Origin: Psychrobacter sp. NG254
Lineage (GTDB): Bacteria > Pseudomonadota > Gammaproteobacteria > Pseudomonadales > Moraxellaceae
Direction: 5' to 3'
DNA: 64,000 nucleotides
Assembly (NCBI RefSeq): GCF_015277735.1
Contig: NZ_JADHDA010000004.1
Location: forward strand, 124,001 to 188,000
The notes under the pieces are model-generated. The model was not told where the DNA came from. It was given only the letters and a program-made list of their open reading frames with translations, and made no database searches. The position numbers were made by a program, and so were the translations under genes. Every line of letters starts with the position of its first letter. Position 1 is the stretch's first letter. Shown piece after piece: positions 26,789 to 36,877 of this stretch.

Positions 26789-27667
26789 ATGTTTAGAGCA
26801 TACACAGCACTAATATTGCTTGGTGTGATTTGGGGATCAAACTTCATTTTTATGAAGTGGGCCACCGCTTTGATAACGCCTTCTCAAACTGTCTTTCTAC
26901 GAGTGTTGTTTGGGTTTATACCTTTAGCGTTAATTGCATGGCGTCATAAAGTCATTACTCGGGATCAACTTGCGTATTTGCCGCATTTTATCGTCATGTC
27001 TGTGCTCGCAACCTCCTTCTACTATTATGGGTTTATTGCGGGTACTGCGTTATTGCCCAGTAGTATCGCGGGGTTGTTAAGTGGCTCAATTCCTATCTTT
27101 ACTTTTGTAGGAGCAGCGCTCTTTTTGCCAGAGGAGAAACCCACTAAACAGATGGCGCTAGGGGTTGCATTAGGGTTTGCTGGTATTGCATTGAGTGCAC
27201 GTCCATGGCAAGGCGGTATAAATATATCTCTGATAGGTGTTTTATGGATGCTCGCTGGTTCTTTGAGTGTTGGCGCATCATTCGTATACGTACGTCGTTT
27301 CTTATCGCATCTAAAGCTACCGCCATTGGCATTAGCCACATGGCAGATTGGTATTGCGGTGATGACGCTTGCCGTGCTCATTGATTTCGACGGAATTACT
27401 CATATAGCGACAGATGCCCAAGCACTGTGGGGCACTATACTAGGACTTGGTATATTAGGAACGGGCGCCGCTTTTTTGATTTACTACTTTATCATCGAGA
27501 CTTTAGGCTCTGTGCGTGCTGCTGGTGCTACGTATATCGCACCTATCATTGCTGTGATCATCGGCGCGATTATAGGAGAGGCTATCACTTATGTAGAAAT
27601 TGTCGCCTTGCTACTGATACTTAACGGCGTATTGCTTATTCAGACAGGCAGAAAGAAGGTAAAGTGA
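26789..27667 (+). CDS. EamA/DMT-family transporter
   Basis: A 292-aa inner-membrane protein with about ten hydrophobic segments arranged as two EamA repeats (first repeat from LILLGVIWGSNFIFMKWA, second from LIGVLWMLAGSLSVGASF). The family exports amino acids and other metabolites. The ATG at 26789 is preferred because AAAGG lies 8 bases upstream; the in-frame TTG at 26771 would overlap the SDR stop. With the SDR gene it forms a two-gene unit opposite a LysR regulator. The substrate cannot be read from the sequence. Confidence 0.9.
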   Translation: MFRAYTALILLGVIWGSNFIFMKWATALITPSQTVFLRVLFGFIPLALIAWRHKVITRDQLAYLPHFIVMSVLATSFYYYGFIAGTALLPSSIAGLLSGSIPIFTFVGAALFLPEEKPTKQMALGVALGFAGIALSARPWQGGINISLIGVLWMLAGSLSVGASFVYVRRFLSHLKLPPLALATWQIGIAVMTLAVLIDFDGITHIATDAQALWGTILGLGILGTGAAFLIYYFIIETLGSVRAAGATYIAPIIAVIIGAIIGEAITYVEIVALLLILNGVLLIQTGRKKVK

Positions 27668-27797
27668 GTCAATAAAGTATAGGTCAACGATTAAAATATT
27701 AGGGAGCTTAAGAGTTACTGTTTATTTTTATAACGGGTCTTATGGTAAATGGGTTTAGAGGTAAAAAGCCACCGGCTCGGTTGCGCTAAAGTATGGG

Positions 27798-27846
27798 CAT
27801 TTTATCGATAAAATGTCTCAAAAACACAGCCTAATTATGAGCTGTG
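27798..27846. repeat. Palindromes upstream of rsmA
   Basis: CATTTTATCGATAAAATG at 27798-27815 is a perfect 18-bp palindrome, and CACAGC-N10-GCTGTG follows at 27825-27846. Either could be a terminator-like stem or a binding site ahead of rsmA. No T-run follows the first. Confidence 0.5.
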
Positions 27847-27919
27847 GTATAATTTGTCATTATAATACCAGCACATTGCTGCCATAGCCCATTTCTCTTT
27901 TATACATGAAGCCCTTTTT

Positions 27920-28783
27920 ATGTCCAAAACTTCGTTTGATGCTCAAACCATTTCTAATAGCCTACGTGCTGCTAAACACCAACCGCGTAAACGCTTCGGC
28001 CAAAATTTCTTACATGACCGTAGTGTTATCCGTGAGATTGTTGAAAGTATTCGCTTAGAGCGCGATGACAATTTAATCGAGATCGGGCCGGGGATGGGCG
28101 CGTTGACTGAGCCGTTATTGGCAGAGGTGGATGCGATGACGGTCGTAGAGCTAGATCGTGATTTGGCAGACAGCTTACGTATTCGTATCGGCGCCAATAG
28201 CCATCCAAACTTTGAGATTGTCAAAAACAATGCCATGCATGTAGATTATCGTGAGTTCTACAGTGAAGAACGCGGTAAGCTGCGCGTGGTGGGTAATCTA
28301 CCGTATAACATCTCAACGCCTATCTTGTTTCATCTGCTTAGTTATGCGGATGTGATTCAAGACATGCATTTTATGTTGCAAAAAGAAGTGGTCGAGCGCA
28401 TCACGGCCGATGTCGGTAGCAAAACCTATGGCCGTTTGTCTGTCATCATGCAGTACCACTGTGATACAGATTATCTGCTGACAGTGCCTCGAGGCGCTTT
28501 TAATCCGCCCCCAAAAGTGACCAGTGCTGTCTTTCGCCTGACACCGCATATCAACAAGCCCATCGTTGCGAACGACGAAGAACATTTTGCCATTGTCGTA
28601 CGTGAGACCTTCAATCATCGCCGCAAGACATTACGCGCAATCTTTAAAAAATCAACGCTGTTACCAACGCTGAGCGAAGATGATTTCGCAGCGTGCAGTA
28701 TTGATCCGCAAGCACGTCCTGAGACCTTGAGCGTCACAGATTTTGTCAATCTAAGCAACCATTCAAGGCATTTAGAAGTATAA
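27920..28783 (+). CDS. rsmA: 16S rRNA dimethyladenosine transferase
   Basis: RsmA/KsgA dimethylates A1518 and A1519 of 16S rRNA late in 30S assembly. The signature [11 protein letters not shown], the SAM motif [14 protein letters not shown], the acidic VVELDRDLA and the catalytic [11 protein letters not shown] are present. The protein is 287 aa. It precedes apaH by 45 bp, as in the surA-pdxA-rsmA-apaGH neighbourhood of other gammaproteobacteria; apaG is missing here. Confidence 0.97.
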   Translation: MSKTSFDAQTISNSLRAAKHQPRKRFGQNFLHDRSVIREIVESIRLERDDNLIEIGPGMGALTEPLLAEVDAMTVVELDRDLADSLRIRIGANSHPNFEIVKNNAMHVDYREFYSEERGKLRVVGNLPYNISTPILFHLLSYADVIQDMHFMLQKEVVERITADVGSKTYGRLSVIMQYHCDTDYLLTVPRGAFNPPPKVTSAVFRLTPHINKPIVANDEEHFAIVVRETFNHRRKTLRAIFKKSTLLPTLSEDDFAACSIDPQARPETLSVTDFVNLSNHSRHLEV

Positions 28784-28828
28784 GTGCTGATTTTTCTGCC
28801 ATTATCATCTCTAAAAGATTGAGGTATT

Positions 28829-29668
28829 ATGAGTTTTCGCCATCAGTACGTCATTGGTGACCTACAAGGTTGCCATGCAGCTTATCTGCAATTACTAAAA
28901 ACACTAGATTTTGATCCTGCTCAAGACAAGCTATGGTTTGCCGGTGATTTGGTGGCGCGTGGTGAAGATTCATTGAATACGCTGCGTGATGTAAAGGCAT
29001 TGTGCGAGCAGGGTGCTGCAGCCACTGTGTTGGGCAATCATGATCTCAACTTGATTGCGGTATGGCGCGGTGCTGCAAAAATTAAGCGTAAAGACAAAAC
29101 AGCACCTATTTTTGCCGCTGATGACTGTGATGAGCTGCTCGAATGGCTGCGTCGGCAGCCGATACTGGCTTATCCAGATGATCATACGGTGCTGGTACAT
29201 GCTGGTATTCCACCGCACTGGACTATTGACGCGGCAGAAACACACGCTCAGGAGCTAGAATCACAACTACAAGGCAGCTTAAAACAGCTCGATCGATTGC
29301 TACCGAATTTGTATAGCAAAGAAGCTGACGAGTGGCATGCAAGCATCAATGGTTTTACCAAGATGCGCGCGATTGCCAACTACTTCACTCGGATGCGTCT
29401 GTGCAAGCAAGATGGAACGCTTGAGTTTAGCTTTTCAGGGGAGTTAGATGAGCCGATGCCAGACGGTTTCTTTCCTTGGTTTGAGTGGCCAGTACCGCGT
29501 ACGCGTAAGATATTATTTGGCCACTGGGCTGCTCTAAAAGCCGAGATTGATTTGCCAACTGTGCGTGCACTTGATGGTGGCTGTGTTTGGGGCAACCATT
29601 TATTGGCTTATCGGTTGGGGAATGGTCAAGTAATCACGTCTAGCGCTCATTGCCACATTGATAGTTGA
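28829..29668 (+). CDS. apaH: Bis(5'-nucleosyl)-tetraphosphatase, symmetrical
   Basis: Hydrolyses Ap4A to two ADP. The metallophosphatase signatures are VIGDLQGCHAAY, FAGDLVARGEDS, LGNHDLNL and HAGIPPHW, and the C-terminal GHWAALK and LDGGCVWG segments are typical of ApaH. It has 279 aa. It is the last gene of the rsmA-apaH unit and faces the Gcr-type gene across a shared hairpin. Confidence 0.96.
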   Translation: MSFRHQYVIGDLQGCHAAYLQLLKTLDFDPAQDKLWFAGDLVARGEDSLNTLRDVKALCEQGAAATVLGNHDLNLIAVWRGAAKIKRKDKTAPIFAADDCDELLEWLRRQPILAYPDDHTVLVHAGIPPHWTIDAAETHAQELESQLQGSLKQLDRLLPNLYSKEADEWHASINGFTKMRAIANYFTRMRLCKQDGTLEFSFSGELDEPMPDGFFPWFEWPVPRTRKILFGHWAALKAEIDLPTVRALDGGCVWGNHLLAYRLGNGQVITSSAHCHIDS

Positions 29669-29733
29669 AGCATAAAAGCCGTTCTTACAGTTCATTTTAG
29701 TGGTTGATACATTAGATTAACAGGCAATGTACC

Positions 29734-29783
29734 AAAACCACCAAAGTCACCCATCTAATTGGGTAGCTTTGGTGGTTTTTTAG
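29734..29783. terminator. Bidirectional terminator apaH / Gcr-type gene
   Basis: AAAACCACCAAAG (29734-29746) pairs with CTTTGGTGGTTTT (29767-29779). The hairpin overlaps the last codons of the minus-strand gene, whose stop is at 29755-29757. Confidence 0.8.
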
Positions 29784-32196
29784 GTTTTGGCAAAGGGTTT
29801 TTGGCATCACCAGTAGATTTGTCATCATGGTCGGTGTCACTATGCTCATCAGCGATAATATCATTGTGCTCGCTATCAATGGTACTGATGGTCTTAGTGG
29901 CTTTATCATACTGGATATCATCAGTATACGGCATGCTGTTCAGTTCATCATCTACCAAGCCATCATCCAAATCCATGACTTTTTTGGGAGAGGTGTGAGG
30001 CTGAGTATAATCGCCGTTTGGCTGATTGTCATAGTATATGTCTGTACTCGTTTGAGTGGTTTGCTTAGACTCAGGCAATATTCTGACATCAGACAATCGG
30101 CGCACCACATAATTACTTGGTATGGCTTTGCCATTTTTTTGCGCCGAGGTATCATCAAATATCATATGGCCTTGGCTATCAATCCGTGCATACTTCATGG
30201 GCTTATCGCGTGGCCAAAAAAAGTCAGAGGGATGGCTGATAATATGACCAAACACGAGCTTTGTGAGGCGACTCCATTCAAAGAAGCGCACTTCTTTAGA
30301 ACGCAGAGCAACAAATAATGCTAGCGAAAAGCTGACGACCAAGTTGACCATACCAATAAGTGCCACACCAAGTATGGACAGCAGAATGATATTCCAGTTT
30401 ATATCATCAATCGAGGAGTTAAATAGTCCGTGTGCTAAGTTGGCCGAGGCAAAGGCAATATGACGAATATCAATTGGTAGGCCAAATAAATAGCCAATCG
30501 TTGCGGTACTGCCTAAGAAAACCCCGAACAAGAAATTACCCATGATAGCGCCCAAATTGGCTTCTATAAAGCCTCCTAAGCGTTGCAGCCATGCTTTTGG
30601 CAGTAGGAACTGTAATAGTCTATGGCGCTGTATACGAGCGCCAACATTGTTATACACGGCTAGATTGTCATAATAACCGGCAATCAAACCAGATAAAAAC
30701 AAGTACACACCAGCAATGGCTGCATGAGGAAGTGCCAACGAATGAAAGGGGTCTAAATCATGGAGTAGGTGACCTGCTTTTTCAGTGCCAATCATTGGCG
30801 CACCTGTGTACTGCAACCAAGCAAAAGAGATGATAAGCGCAACAGGTATAGCCAACATGACGTTACCCATAATGGCAATAAACTGCGTGCGCAAAATATC
30901 AACGACCAACTCTGAAAGTTTGGTCAGCTGGTGAGACTTTTTACCAGAGCCTTCAGAGATGGTAGAGGCAATGGCTGCTGCTGTCATGGCGGGCTGCTTG
31001 GTTGCTACGGTGCCACGAATAACATGAATGAAAACAAAGCCTAAGCCATAAATCATACTATTGATAAATGCTCGGCCCATAGGGGCAAGTGCCAAATGAT
31101 AAGCCAATATCTTTATGGTTGCCATAAAGGCAATCACAAAACCACCAATAGAGGCTTTTTTGAGCATCTTTTGATAGCCAGCTTTATCGGTGCTGATATA
31201 GTGCTCACCCACACGGCTCGCATTTTCGGTGACTTTACGTGAGAGCAGTTTGGTGTTGTTATCAATCAGGTAGCCGATACTATAACGGCGATTGGCAGTG
31301 GTAATCAGGGCTTGTATCAGCTCAATAACGGCCCGATCTCGCTTTTGGTTGTCATCGGTCACAAGCTCCGTCAAAATCCGTATCCGCTGCAAACTTTGAT
31401 CCAAACGCAGCATCATATTGGTCAAACGAATAGAGATACCGGTTTTATAAATACGTTTACGTACCGTGGCTACTATGTCTTCGCATTGCTCTAACATGAC
31501 CAGTAAAGGTGCTGGATCAACGGCATGCTCAGGGGTAATGTCCGTGAGGGTATCCAATTCATGCGCTTGACGGTATTGATTGACAAACAGTACCGCTTCT
31601 TGGTTTTGTGCCACAAAAGAGGCTGAATAATTCAGCATTTGCGGATAGGAGTCCATCAAATCAGGATGCAAACCAAGACCACTAATACGATACGATAGAA
31701 TAATGATGGCATTCAAAATGCTGTTTTTTGCCGTCGCTACTAAATTTAAGTGCTTGTCTTCTACTTTGATCTGCTTGACGAGATCATCCCATTTGTCTTT
31801 TTCGATATTGTTGAGCCAACGTTCATCAGAGCGTTTGTCAAACAAATAACCAACCAGTTCAACCACTGAGTCGTCTTGAGGTAATATCGGCAAAAAACGA
31901 TGACCGATCAGCCGTCGTAAACTGTTGAAGAATCCTTGATCTGACATGATGCCCGTATCGGTATACAGCGCGATTTGTCGATACTGGATAATTAGTTTTA
32001 GCACAAAGCTAGACAGACCGTCCCCATATTCTGGATGCTGATGCAAAATATCAATGAGATCTTGGATTTTTTCATTGGCTAAAGCAGGTTCTTTATCGCT
32101 GACACGTAGCTCATCAATCAAACGTTTGAGCACCGAAGGATCGGGCACATCACTGAGGGCGGTAATTTGTTGTAAAATGCGTTTTAATTCTGACAC
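29755..32196 (-). CDS. Gcr/SpecificRecomb-family membrane protein
   Basis: An 813-aa protein matching, as I recall it, the family named 'site-specific recombinase' after gonococcal Gcr. The first half (about residues 1-340) is helical and soluble. The second half has multiple hydrophobic segments (about 350-660, with LAYHLALAPMGRAFINSMIYG and a GNFLFGVFLG stretch). The last 110 residues are a hydrophilic, strongly acidic Asp-rich tail ending in a Pro/Lys run. Nothing in the sequence resembles a tyrosine or serine recombinase catalytic centre, so the database name should not be taken as function. It is monocistronic. Confidence 0.75.
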   Translation of the reverse strand: MSELKRILQQITALSDVPDPSVLKRLIDELRVSDKEPALANEKIQDLIDILHQHPEYGDGLSSFVLKLIIQYRQIALYTDTGIMSDQGFFNSLRRLIGHRFLPILPQDDSVVELVGYLFDKRSDERWLNNIEKDKWDDLVKQIKVEDKHLNLVATAKNSILNAIIILSYRISGLGLHPDLMDSYPQMLNYSASFVAQNQEAVLFVNQYRQAHELDTLTDITPEHAVDPAPLLVMLEQCEDIVATVRKRIYKTGISIRLTNMMLRLDQSLQRIRILTELVTDDNQKRDRAVIELIQALITTANRRYSIGYLIDNNTKLLSRKVTENASRVGEHYISTDKAGYQKMLKKASIGGFVIAFMATIKILAYHLALAPMGRAFINSMIYGLGFVFIHVIRGTVATKQPAMTAAAIASTISEGSGKKSHQLTKLSELVVDILRTQFIAIMGNVMLAIPVALIISFAWLQYTGAPMIGTEKAGHLLHDLDPFHSLALPHAAIAGVYLFLSGLIAGYYDNLAVYNNVGARIQRHRLLQFLLPKAWLQRLGGFIEANLGAIMGNFLFGVFLGSTATIGYLFGLPIDIRHIAFASANLAHGLFNSSIDDINWNIILLSILGVALIGMVNLVVSFSLALFVALRSKEVRFFEWSRLTKLVFGHIISHPSDFFWPRDKPMKYARIDSQGHMIFDDTSAQKNGKAIPSNYVVRRLSDVRILPESKQTTQTSTDIYYDNQPNGDYTQPHTSPKKVMDLDDGLVDDELNSMPYTDDIQYDKATKTISTIDSEHNDIIADEHSDTDHDDKSTGDAKNPLPKPKKPPKLPN

Positions 32197-32383
32197 GTCG
32201 CACCCTTTATCATAGTTGTTTCAATCGTTTTTATTATTTAATACTATGCATTACATAGTGGGGAGTAATGCGTTTTTGAAATTTGGTAAGGTTCTAATTT
32301 TATTTTAGCAACACTTTGTCCTGCATCATTTTAATCGTAACCACACATCGATAGTGAATTATTTTGTTAGCAGTTATTTTGAC

Positions 32384-32417
32384 AAAAAAAAGGACAGTAA
32401 CAAGACTGTCCTTTTTA
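32384..32417 (-). terminator. Terminator after the first acyl-CoA dehydrogenase gene
   Basis: A stem around GGACAGT / ACTGTCC (32392-32398 with 32405-32411), flanked by A7 and T5 runs. It lies 33 bp past the minus-strand stop. Confidence 0.88.
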
Positions 32418-32449
32418 TTAGAATTTTATAGAATCTTTGCGATGACCAT

Positions 32450-34234
32450 TTAGCTAGCAGGTACATCGAAGTAATCAAGATCAAAGTTCATCATTGGATC
32501 ACTACCAGCTTTGACCATCTGTGCATGCGACTCGATACGTGGCAATATACGACCGACGAAATAATCGGCTAGCTTGGCTTTATTGGTATAAAAATCACCT
32601 TCTTTACCATCAGCAGCTTCGACCATCATCGCAAACATGTATGAATAAGACAAGTAACCAAAAGCATGCATATAATCTACTGCACAGCCGTTAACTTCGT
32701 TCTTGCGTTCGCCAATATTGCTGAGCACCGTATTGGTTAACGCTTCAATCGTATCTGCAGCATCTAGCGTGGCTTGTTTGATACCGTGATCTGCTTGCAT
32801 ATTATTGACAAAGTCACGAATCTCACCCAAGAAGTGAGTGACGTATTTACCATTGTTACGAGCCACTTTACGACCCAATAGATCAAGTGCTTGAATGCCG
32901 TTGGTGCCTTCATAAATCTGAGCGATACGGGTATCACGTACGATTTGCTCCATACCCCATTCACGGATATAGCCATGACCACCAAAAACTTGCTGGCAAT
33001 CAACCGTCGCTTCTAGAGCTTTGTCAGTCAAGAAAGCCTTAGCAACTGGCGTCAGTAGAGCAACGCGAGCAGCGGCCGCTTTTGCTGATGCAGGATCGGT
33101 ACTAAACTTCTCTTCATCAAGGTTTTTGGCAACGTACATCGCAAAGCAACGTGAGGCTTCAGTATTGGCTTTGGCATTCAATAGCATACGGCGTACATCA
33201 GCATGATGAATGATGGCATCAGCAGGTTTTTCTGGGCTTTGAAGCTGTGTATCGCTACGACCTTGACCACGGTCATTGGCATATAGTGCCGCATTTTGAT
33301 AAGCCAGTTCAGAACCGCCAAGGCCTTGTAGACCCATGGTGACACGCTCGTAGTTCATCATAATGAACATTGATGACAGACCCGTGTTTTCTGCACCAAC
33401 CATCCAACCTTTGGCATTATCAAAGTTCATCACACAAGTGGCAGAGGCTTTGATGCCCATTTTGTGCTCAATAGAACCAACTGCTAATGTATTGCGCTCG
33501 CCCAAGCTACCATCTGCATTGACCAAGAATTTTGGTACCACAAACAGCGAGATACCTTTTGAGCCTTCTGGTGCATTAGGTGTTTTTGCCAGTACCAGAT
33601 GAATGATGTTGTCAGTGAGGTCATGCTCACCGCCCGTGATAAAGATTTTGGTACCAGAGATGTCATAGCTGCCATCATTATTAGGCACCGCTTTGGTTTT
33701 GATAATACCCAAGTCAGTACCTGCATGCGGTTCAGTCAAGCACATGGTGCCTGCCCATTCACCATTGTACATTTTTTCTAGATAAGTTTGTTTTTGCTCT
33801 TCAGAGGCTGCTGCGTTTAGGCATAGCGTCGCACCAACGGTTAGATTTGGATACAGTGCAAACGATTGGTTTGCAGTAAATACCATCTCTTCTGTCAGCA
33901 TGGTCACCATTTTAGGGAACCCTTGACCGCCGTATTCTGCATTACCACTTAAGCCAACCCAACCTGATTCAGCAAATTGCTTGTACGCTTCTTTAAAACC
34001 TGTTGGGGTAGTGACAACGCCATCACCATGAAAGGTTGCGCCTTCTTCATCACCACTGCGATTGATAGGCAATAGAACGTTTTTAGACAATTTCGCCATT
34101 TCTTCTAATATCATATCGACTGTTTCTATATCGACATGAGCGAGGTTTTCATTATTTTGCCAAAATTTAGGCGCATTAAATACATCATTTAAGATAAAGC
34201 GCATGTCATTAAGAGGGGCATTATAAACAGCCAT
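32450..34234 (-). CDS. Acyl-CoA dehydrogenase (large, extra C-terminal domain)
   Basis: A 594-aa FAD-dependent acyl-CoA dehydrogenase of the long bacterial type with an additional C-terminal domain. Visible are MCLTEPHAGTDLG (FAD/substrate region), GTKIFITGGEHDL, KMGIKASATC and the QVFGGHGYIREWGMEQIVRD segment. Such enzymes carry out the first step of beta-oxidation. AAGGA with the right spacing supports the ATG at 34234, two codons inside the longest frame. It lies 305 bp downstream of a paralogue in the same direction. Chain-length preference cannot be deduced. Confidence 0.93.
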   Translation of the reverse strand: MAVYNAPLNDMRFILNDVFNAPKFWQNNENLAHVDIETVDMILEEMAKLSKNVLLPINRSGDEEGATFHGDGVVTTPTGFKEAYKQFAESGWVGLSGNAEYGGQGFPKMVTMLTEEMVFTANQSFALYPNLTVGATLCLNAAASEEQKQTYLEKMYNGEWAGTMCLTEPHAGTDLGIIKTKAVPNNDGSYDISGTKIFITGGEHDLTDNIIHLVLAKTPNAPEGSKGISLFVVPKFLVNADGSLGERNTLAVGSIEHKMGIKASATCVMNFDNAKGWMVGAENTGLSSMFIMMNYERVTMGLQGLGGSELAYQNAALYANDRGQGRSDTQLQSPEKPADAIIHHADVRRMLLNAKANTEASRCFAMYVAKNLDEEKFSTDPASAKAAAARVALLTPVAKAFLTDKALEATVDCQQVFGGHGYIREWGMEQIVRDTRIAQIYEGTNGIQALDLLGRKVARNNGKYVTHFLGEIRDFVNNMQADHGIKQATLDAADTIEALTNTVLSNIGERKNEVNGCAVDYMHAFGYLSYSYMFAMMVEAADGKEGDFYTNKAKLADYFVGRILPRIESHAQMVKAGSDPMMNFDLDYFDVPAS

Positions 34235-34539
34235 AAACATTCCTTTGATTCAAATGAATAAAATTAGATTCTTTGAGATTATTAATGGTTCTCTTGATAT
34301 AGCATTAGAGGTGAATAACCAAAGTTTAACAAATAAGCGTGTGAGCGAGTGTATTTGTTCGTGAATTGTGCGTGCACCAAAAGTTAGTAGCGACTATTGT
34401 GATGCTGAAATACCTCTCAAGTGCTAAATCCACCATTGACGTAGGGTACTAACAAGATGAACAGCGCTACAAAATAAATCGGCAACATACCGTGGTATGT
34501 TGCCGATCATGTATCTTAGCTAACTTATAAAGTCTTTAA
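34235..34539. other. Intergenic region between the two acyl-CoA dehydrogenase genes (305 bp)
   Basis: No gene seen. It holds the terminator of the upstream paralogue at 34478-34507 and presumably a promoter for the downstream one. No operator is recognised. Confidence 0.5.
34478..34507 (-). terminator. Terminator after the second acyl-CoA dehydrogenase gene
   Basis: A 14-bp perfect stem, ATCGGCAACATACC / GGTATGTTGCCGAT, with only two bases between the arms. A T-rich TTATTTTG follows on the minus strand. Confidence 0.75.
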
Positions 34540-36333
34540 TTAAAAGGCAAACTGCTCAACATCCATGCTCATGTACGGCTCAACACCAGTGCTGATACGC
34601 TCTACGTGTGTGGTAGTACGTGGAAGCAATTTGGCAAAATAGAACTGTGCCGTTTTGATTTTAGCATCATAGAACGCAGGTTCGCTGCTGCCATCAGCAA
34701 TAGCGGTTTGTGCCACAAGTGCCATACGTGCCCATAAATAAGCCAAAGTCACGTAACCACTGAAGTACATGTAATCAACCGCTGCACCGCCTACTGCTTC
34801 AGGGCTTTCAGTGGCTTGCATGCCAATGCGCGCTGTTAAGTCGCCCCATTCTTTTAGATGCTTGACTAGTGGACGGATAAATTGACCCATCTCATCATTT
34901 TCTTTGTTTTCATCACAGAAGTCTTGGATAACTTTGACAAAGTTTGCAAGCAGCTTACCTTGTGAACCCAATACTTTACGTCCCAATAGATCAAGTGCTT
35001 GGATTTCAGTCGTACCTTCGTATAGACAAGCGATACGGGTATCACGTACGTTTTGCTCCATACCCCATTCACTTACAAAGCCATGACCGCCATAGACTTG
35101 AATGCCATGGTTGGCCGCTTCTAGACCCGTCTCGGTCAAGAATGCTTTAGCGATTGGTGTCAATAGTGACAGCATTTGGTCAGCAAATTTCAACTCTTCG
35201 CCTTCACCTTTTGCGACGGTATCTGCAAAATGTGAGAGATAATAGACCAATGCACGACCACCTTCAGCAAAGGCTTTTTCAGTCAATAGCATGTTGCGAA
35301 CCGCTGGATGTACAATGATCGGGTCAGCTACTTTTTCTGGTGCTTTGGTACCTGACAAAGAGCGCATGGCCAGACGATCTTTGGCATAAGTCAATGAGCC
35401 TTGGAATGCGTACTCTGCAGCAGTCAAGCCCTGAACAGCAGTACCGATACGGGCAACGTTCATGAAAGTGAACATGCACTGTAGGCCACGGTTTTCAGGT
35501 CCGATCAAGTAACCAGTGGCACCATCGAAGTTGATGACACAAGTGGCAGAGGCTTTAATACCCATTTTGTGCTCGATAGAGCCACAAACGACATTGTTAC
35601 TATCGCCAACGCTACCATCTTCTTGAACCGTCATTTTAGGAACGATAAACAAAGAGATGCCTTTTGTGCCAGCAGGTGCGCCTGGTAGGCGCGCTAATAC
35701 AATGTGAATAATATTGTCGGTTAAATCATGCTCGCCGGCTGAGATAAAAATCTTTTGACCAGTAATGCTATAGCTACCATCTTCTTTAGGCTCAGCTTTG
35801 GTACGGATGATACCCAAGTCAGAACCTGCATGTGCTTCAGTCAGACACATCGTACCTGACCATTCACCGCTGATCATTTTTTCTAAATAGATATTTTTTT
35901 GCTCATCAGTACCATGATGCTCGATGGTTTGGATCGCACCATGTGATAGGCCTGGGTACATAGAGAATGACCAGTTAGCCGTACCAACCATCTCATTGAT
36001 GACCGTTGACAGTGAAAACGGCATGTTTTGACCACCAAATGCTTCTTCAGCAGACAAAGCAGGGAAGCCAAGCTCACAATAAGCTTTATAAGCTTCTTTG
36101 AAGCCTTTTGGCGTGGTGACAACACCATTTTCAAACTTACAGCCTTCAGCATCACCGCTTTGGTTGAGTGGCGACAGCTCATTTTCAGCAAAGCTTGCAG
36201 CCATTTCAAACAGGCTATCCATCAGCTCGCGGTCCGCTTCTTGAAATGCAGGTAGCGTTTTGTAGTGGCTTTCGCTATCTAGTAGTTCATGCATAACGAA
36301 TTGAATATCACGTAAGGGCGCTTTGTATTGCAT
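34540..36333 (-). CDS. Acyl-CoA dehydrogenase paralogue
   Basis: A 597-aa enzyme of the same long acyl-CoA dehydrogenase group as its downstream neighbour, sharing MCLTEAHAGSDLG, GQKIFISAGEHDL, KMGIKASATC and GIQVYGGHGFVSEWGMEQ. It is likely a tandem paralogue with a different chain-length preference. AGGAAG lies before the ATG at 36333; an in-frame upstream start at 36363 is less likely. The two genes are separated by a terminator and so are probably transcribed separately. Confidence 0.93.
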   Translation of the reverse strand: MQYKAPLRDIQFVMHELLDSESHYKTLPAFQEADRELMDSLFEMAASFAENELSPLNQSGDAEGCKFENGVVTTPKGFKEAYKAYCELGFPALSAEEAFGGQNMPFSLSTVINEMVGTANWSFSMYPGLSHGAIQTIEHHGTDEQKNIYLEKMISGEWSGTMCLTEAHAGSDLGIIRTKAEPKEDGSYSITGQKIFISAGEHDLTDNIIHIVLARLPGAPAGTKGISLFIVPKMTVQEDGSVGDSNNVVCGSIEHKMGIKASATCVINFDGATGYLIGPENRGLQCMFTFMNVARIGTAVQGLTAAEYAFQGSLTYAKDRLAMRSLSGTKAPEKVADPIIVHPAVRNMLLTEKAFAEGGRALVYYLSHFADTVAKGEGEELKFADQMLSLLTPIAKAFLTETGLEAANHGIQVYGGHGFVSEWGMEQNVRDTRIACLYEGTTEIQALDLLGRKVLGSQGKLLANFVKVIQDFCDENKENDEMGQFIRPLVKHLKEWGDLTARIGMQATESPEAVGGAAVDYMYFSGYVTLAYLWARMALVAQTAIADGSSEPAFYDAKIKTAQFYFAKLLPRTTTHVERISTGVEPYMSMDVEQFAF

Positions 36334-36877
36334 AACTTCCTGTCCTTTTTGGAATGTAACCAATCACAGTCAGTATTAGGCATAAAATTGCACTGGTATG
36401 TGGTGCATGGATTCGGCCTGACTTACGCTAAAAATTAAACCAGCAGTAAGTATAAAAACAGATTGACTGTGTTATTGATGACATAAAATAGTATTGAAAA
36501 AATCATGATTGTTAGAGTCGATAGACGACTAAATGAGTTCTAACAAATTCACTATAAAAGATAGGCGTTCATAGGAAATTATACAAGTTTGGTGACAGGA
36601 CTGATAAGTCATGAACCTATCTTGCATCAATTATACAATCAACGTTAGGCGCAAAAAAATCATCGTAATAACCCTATGAAAACTTTCATGATGCTAAGAA
36701 TTATCATCATTAGCGCGCTACATTTTTTAGCCGATTTAGACCGCTATTGATTGCACTGAACCACACTAAAGCGATGCTCTAAAAAAGCCGCTACAACTGT
36801 ATTTGCAGCGGCGCCTCTGTTAACTGTGTCTGATAGGATGTCATGCTTACCATCAATAGGGCATATTGACAGCAGTT
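36334..36877. other. Intergenic region (544 bp) upstream of acyl-CoA dehydrogenase
   Basis: No gene seen on either strand. It holds the terminator of the EAL-domain gene at 36781-36812 and the presumed promoter of the acyl-CoA dehydrogenase gene. No fatty-acid regulator site is recognised by eye. Confidence 0.5.
36781..36812 (-). terminator. Terminator after the PAS-GGDEF-EAL gene
   Basis: GCCGCT (36787-36792) pairs with AGCGGC (36807-36812). The six A before it become a T-run on the minus strand. Confidence 0.8.

Noticed and set aside
29755..32196. Reading the Gcr-type gene as a mobile-element recombinase
   Set aside because: It has membrane segments and no tyrosine or serine recombinase motifs, and no attachment sites flank it.
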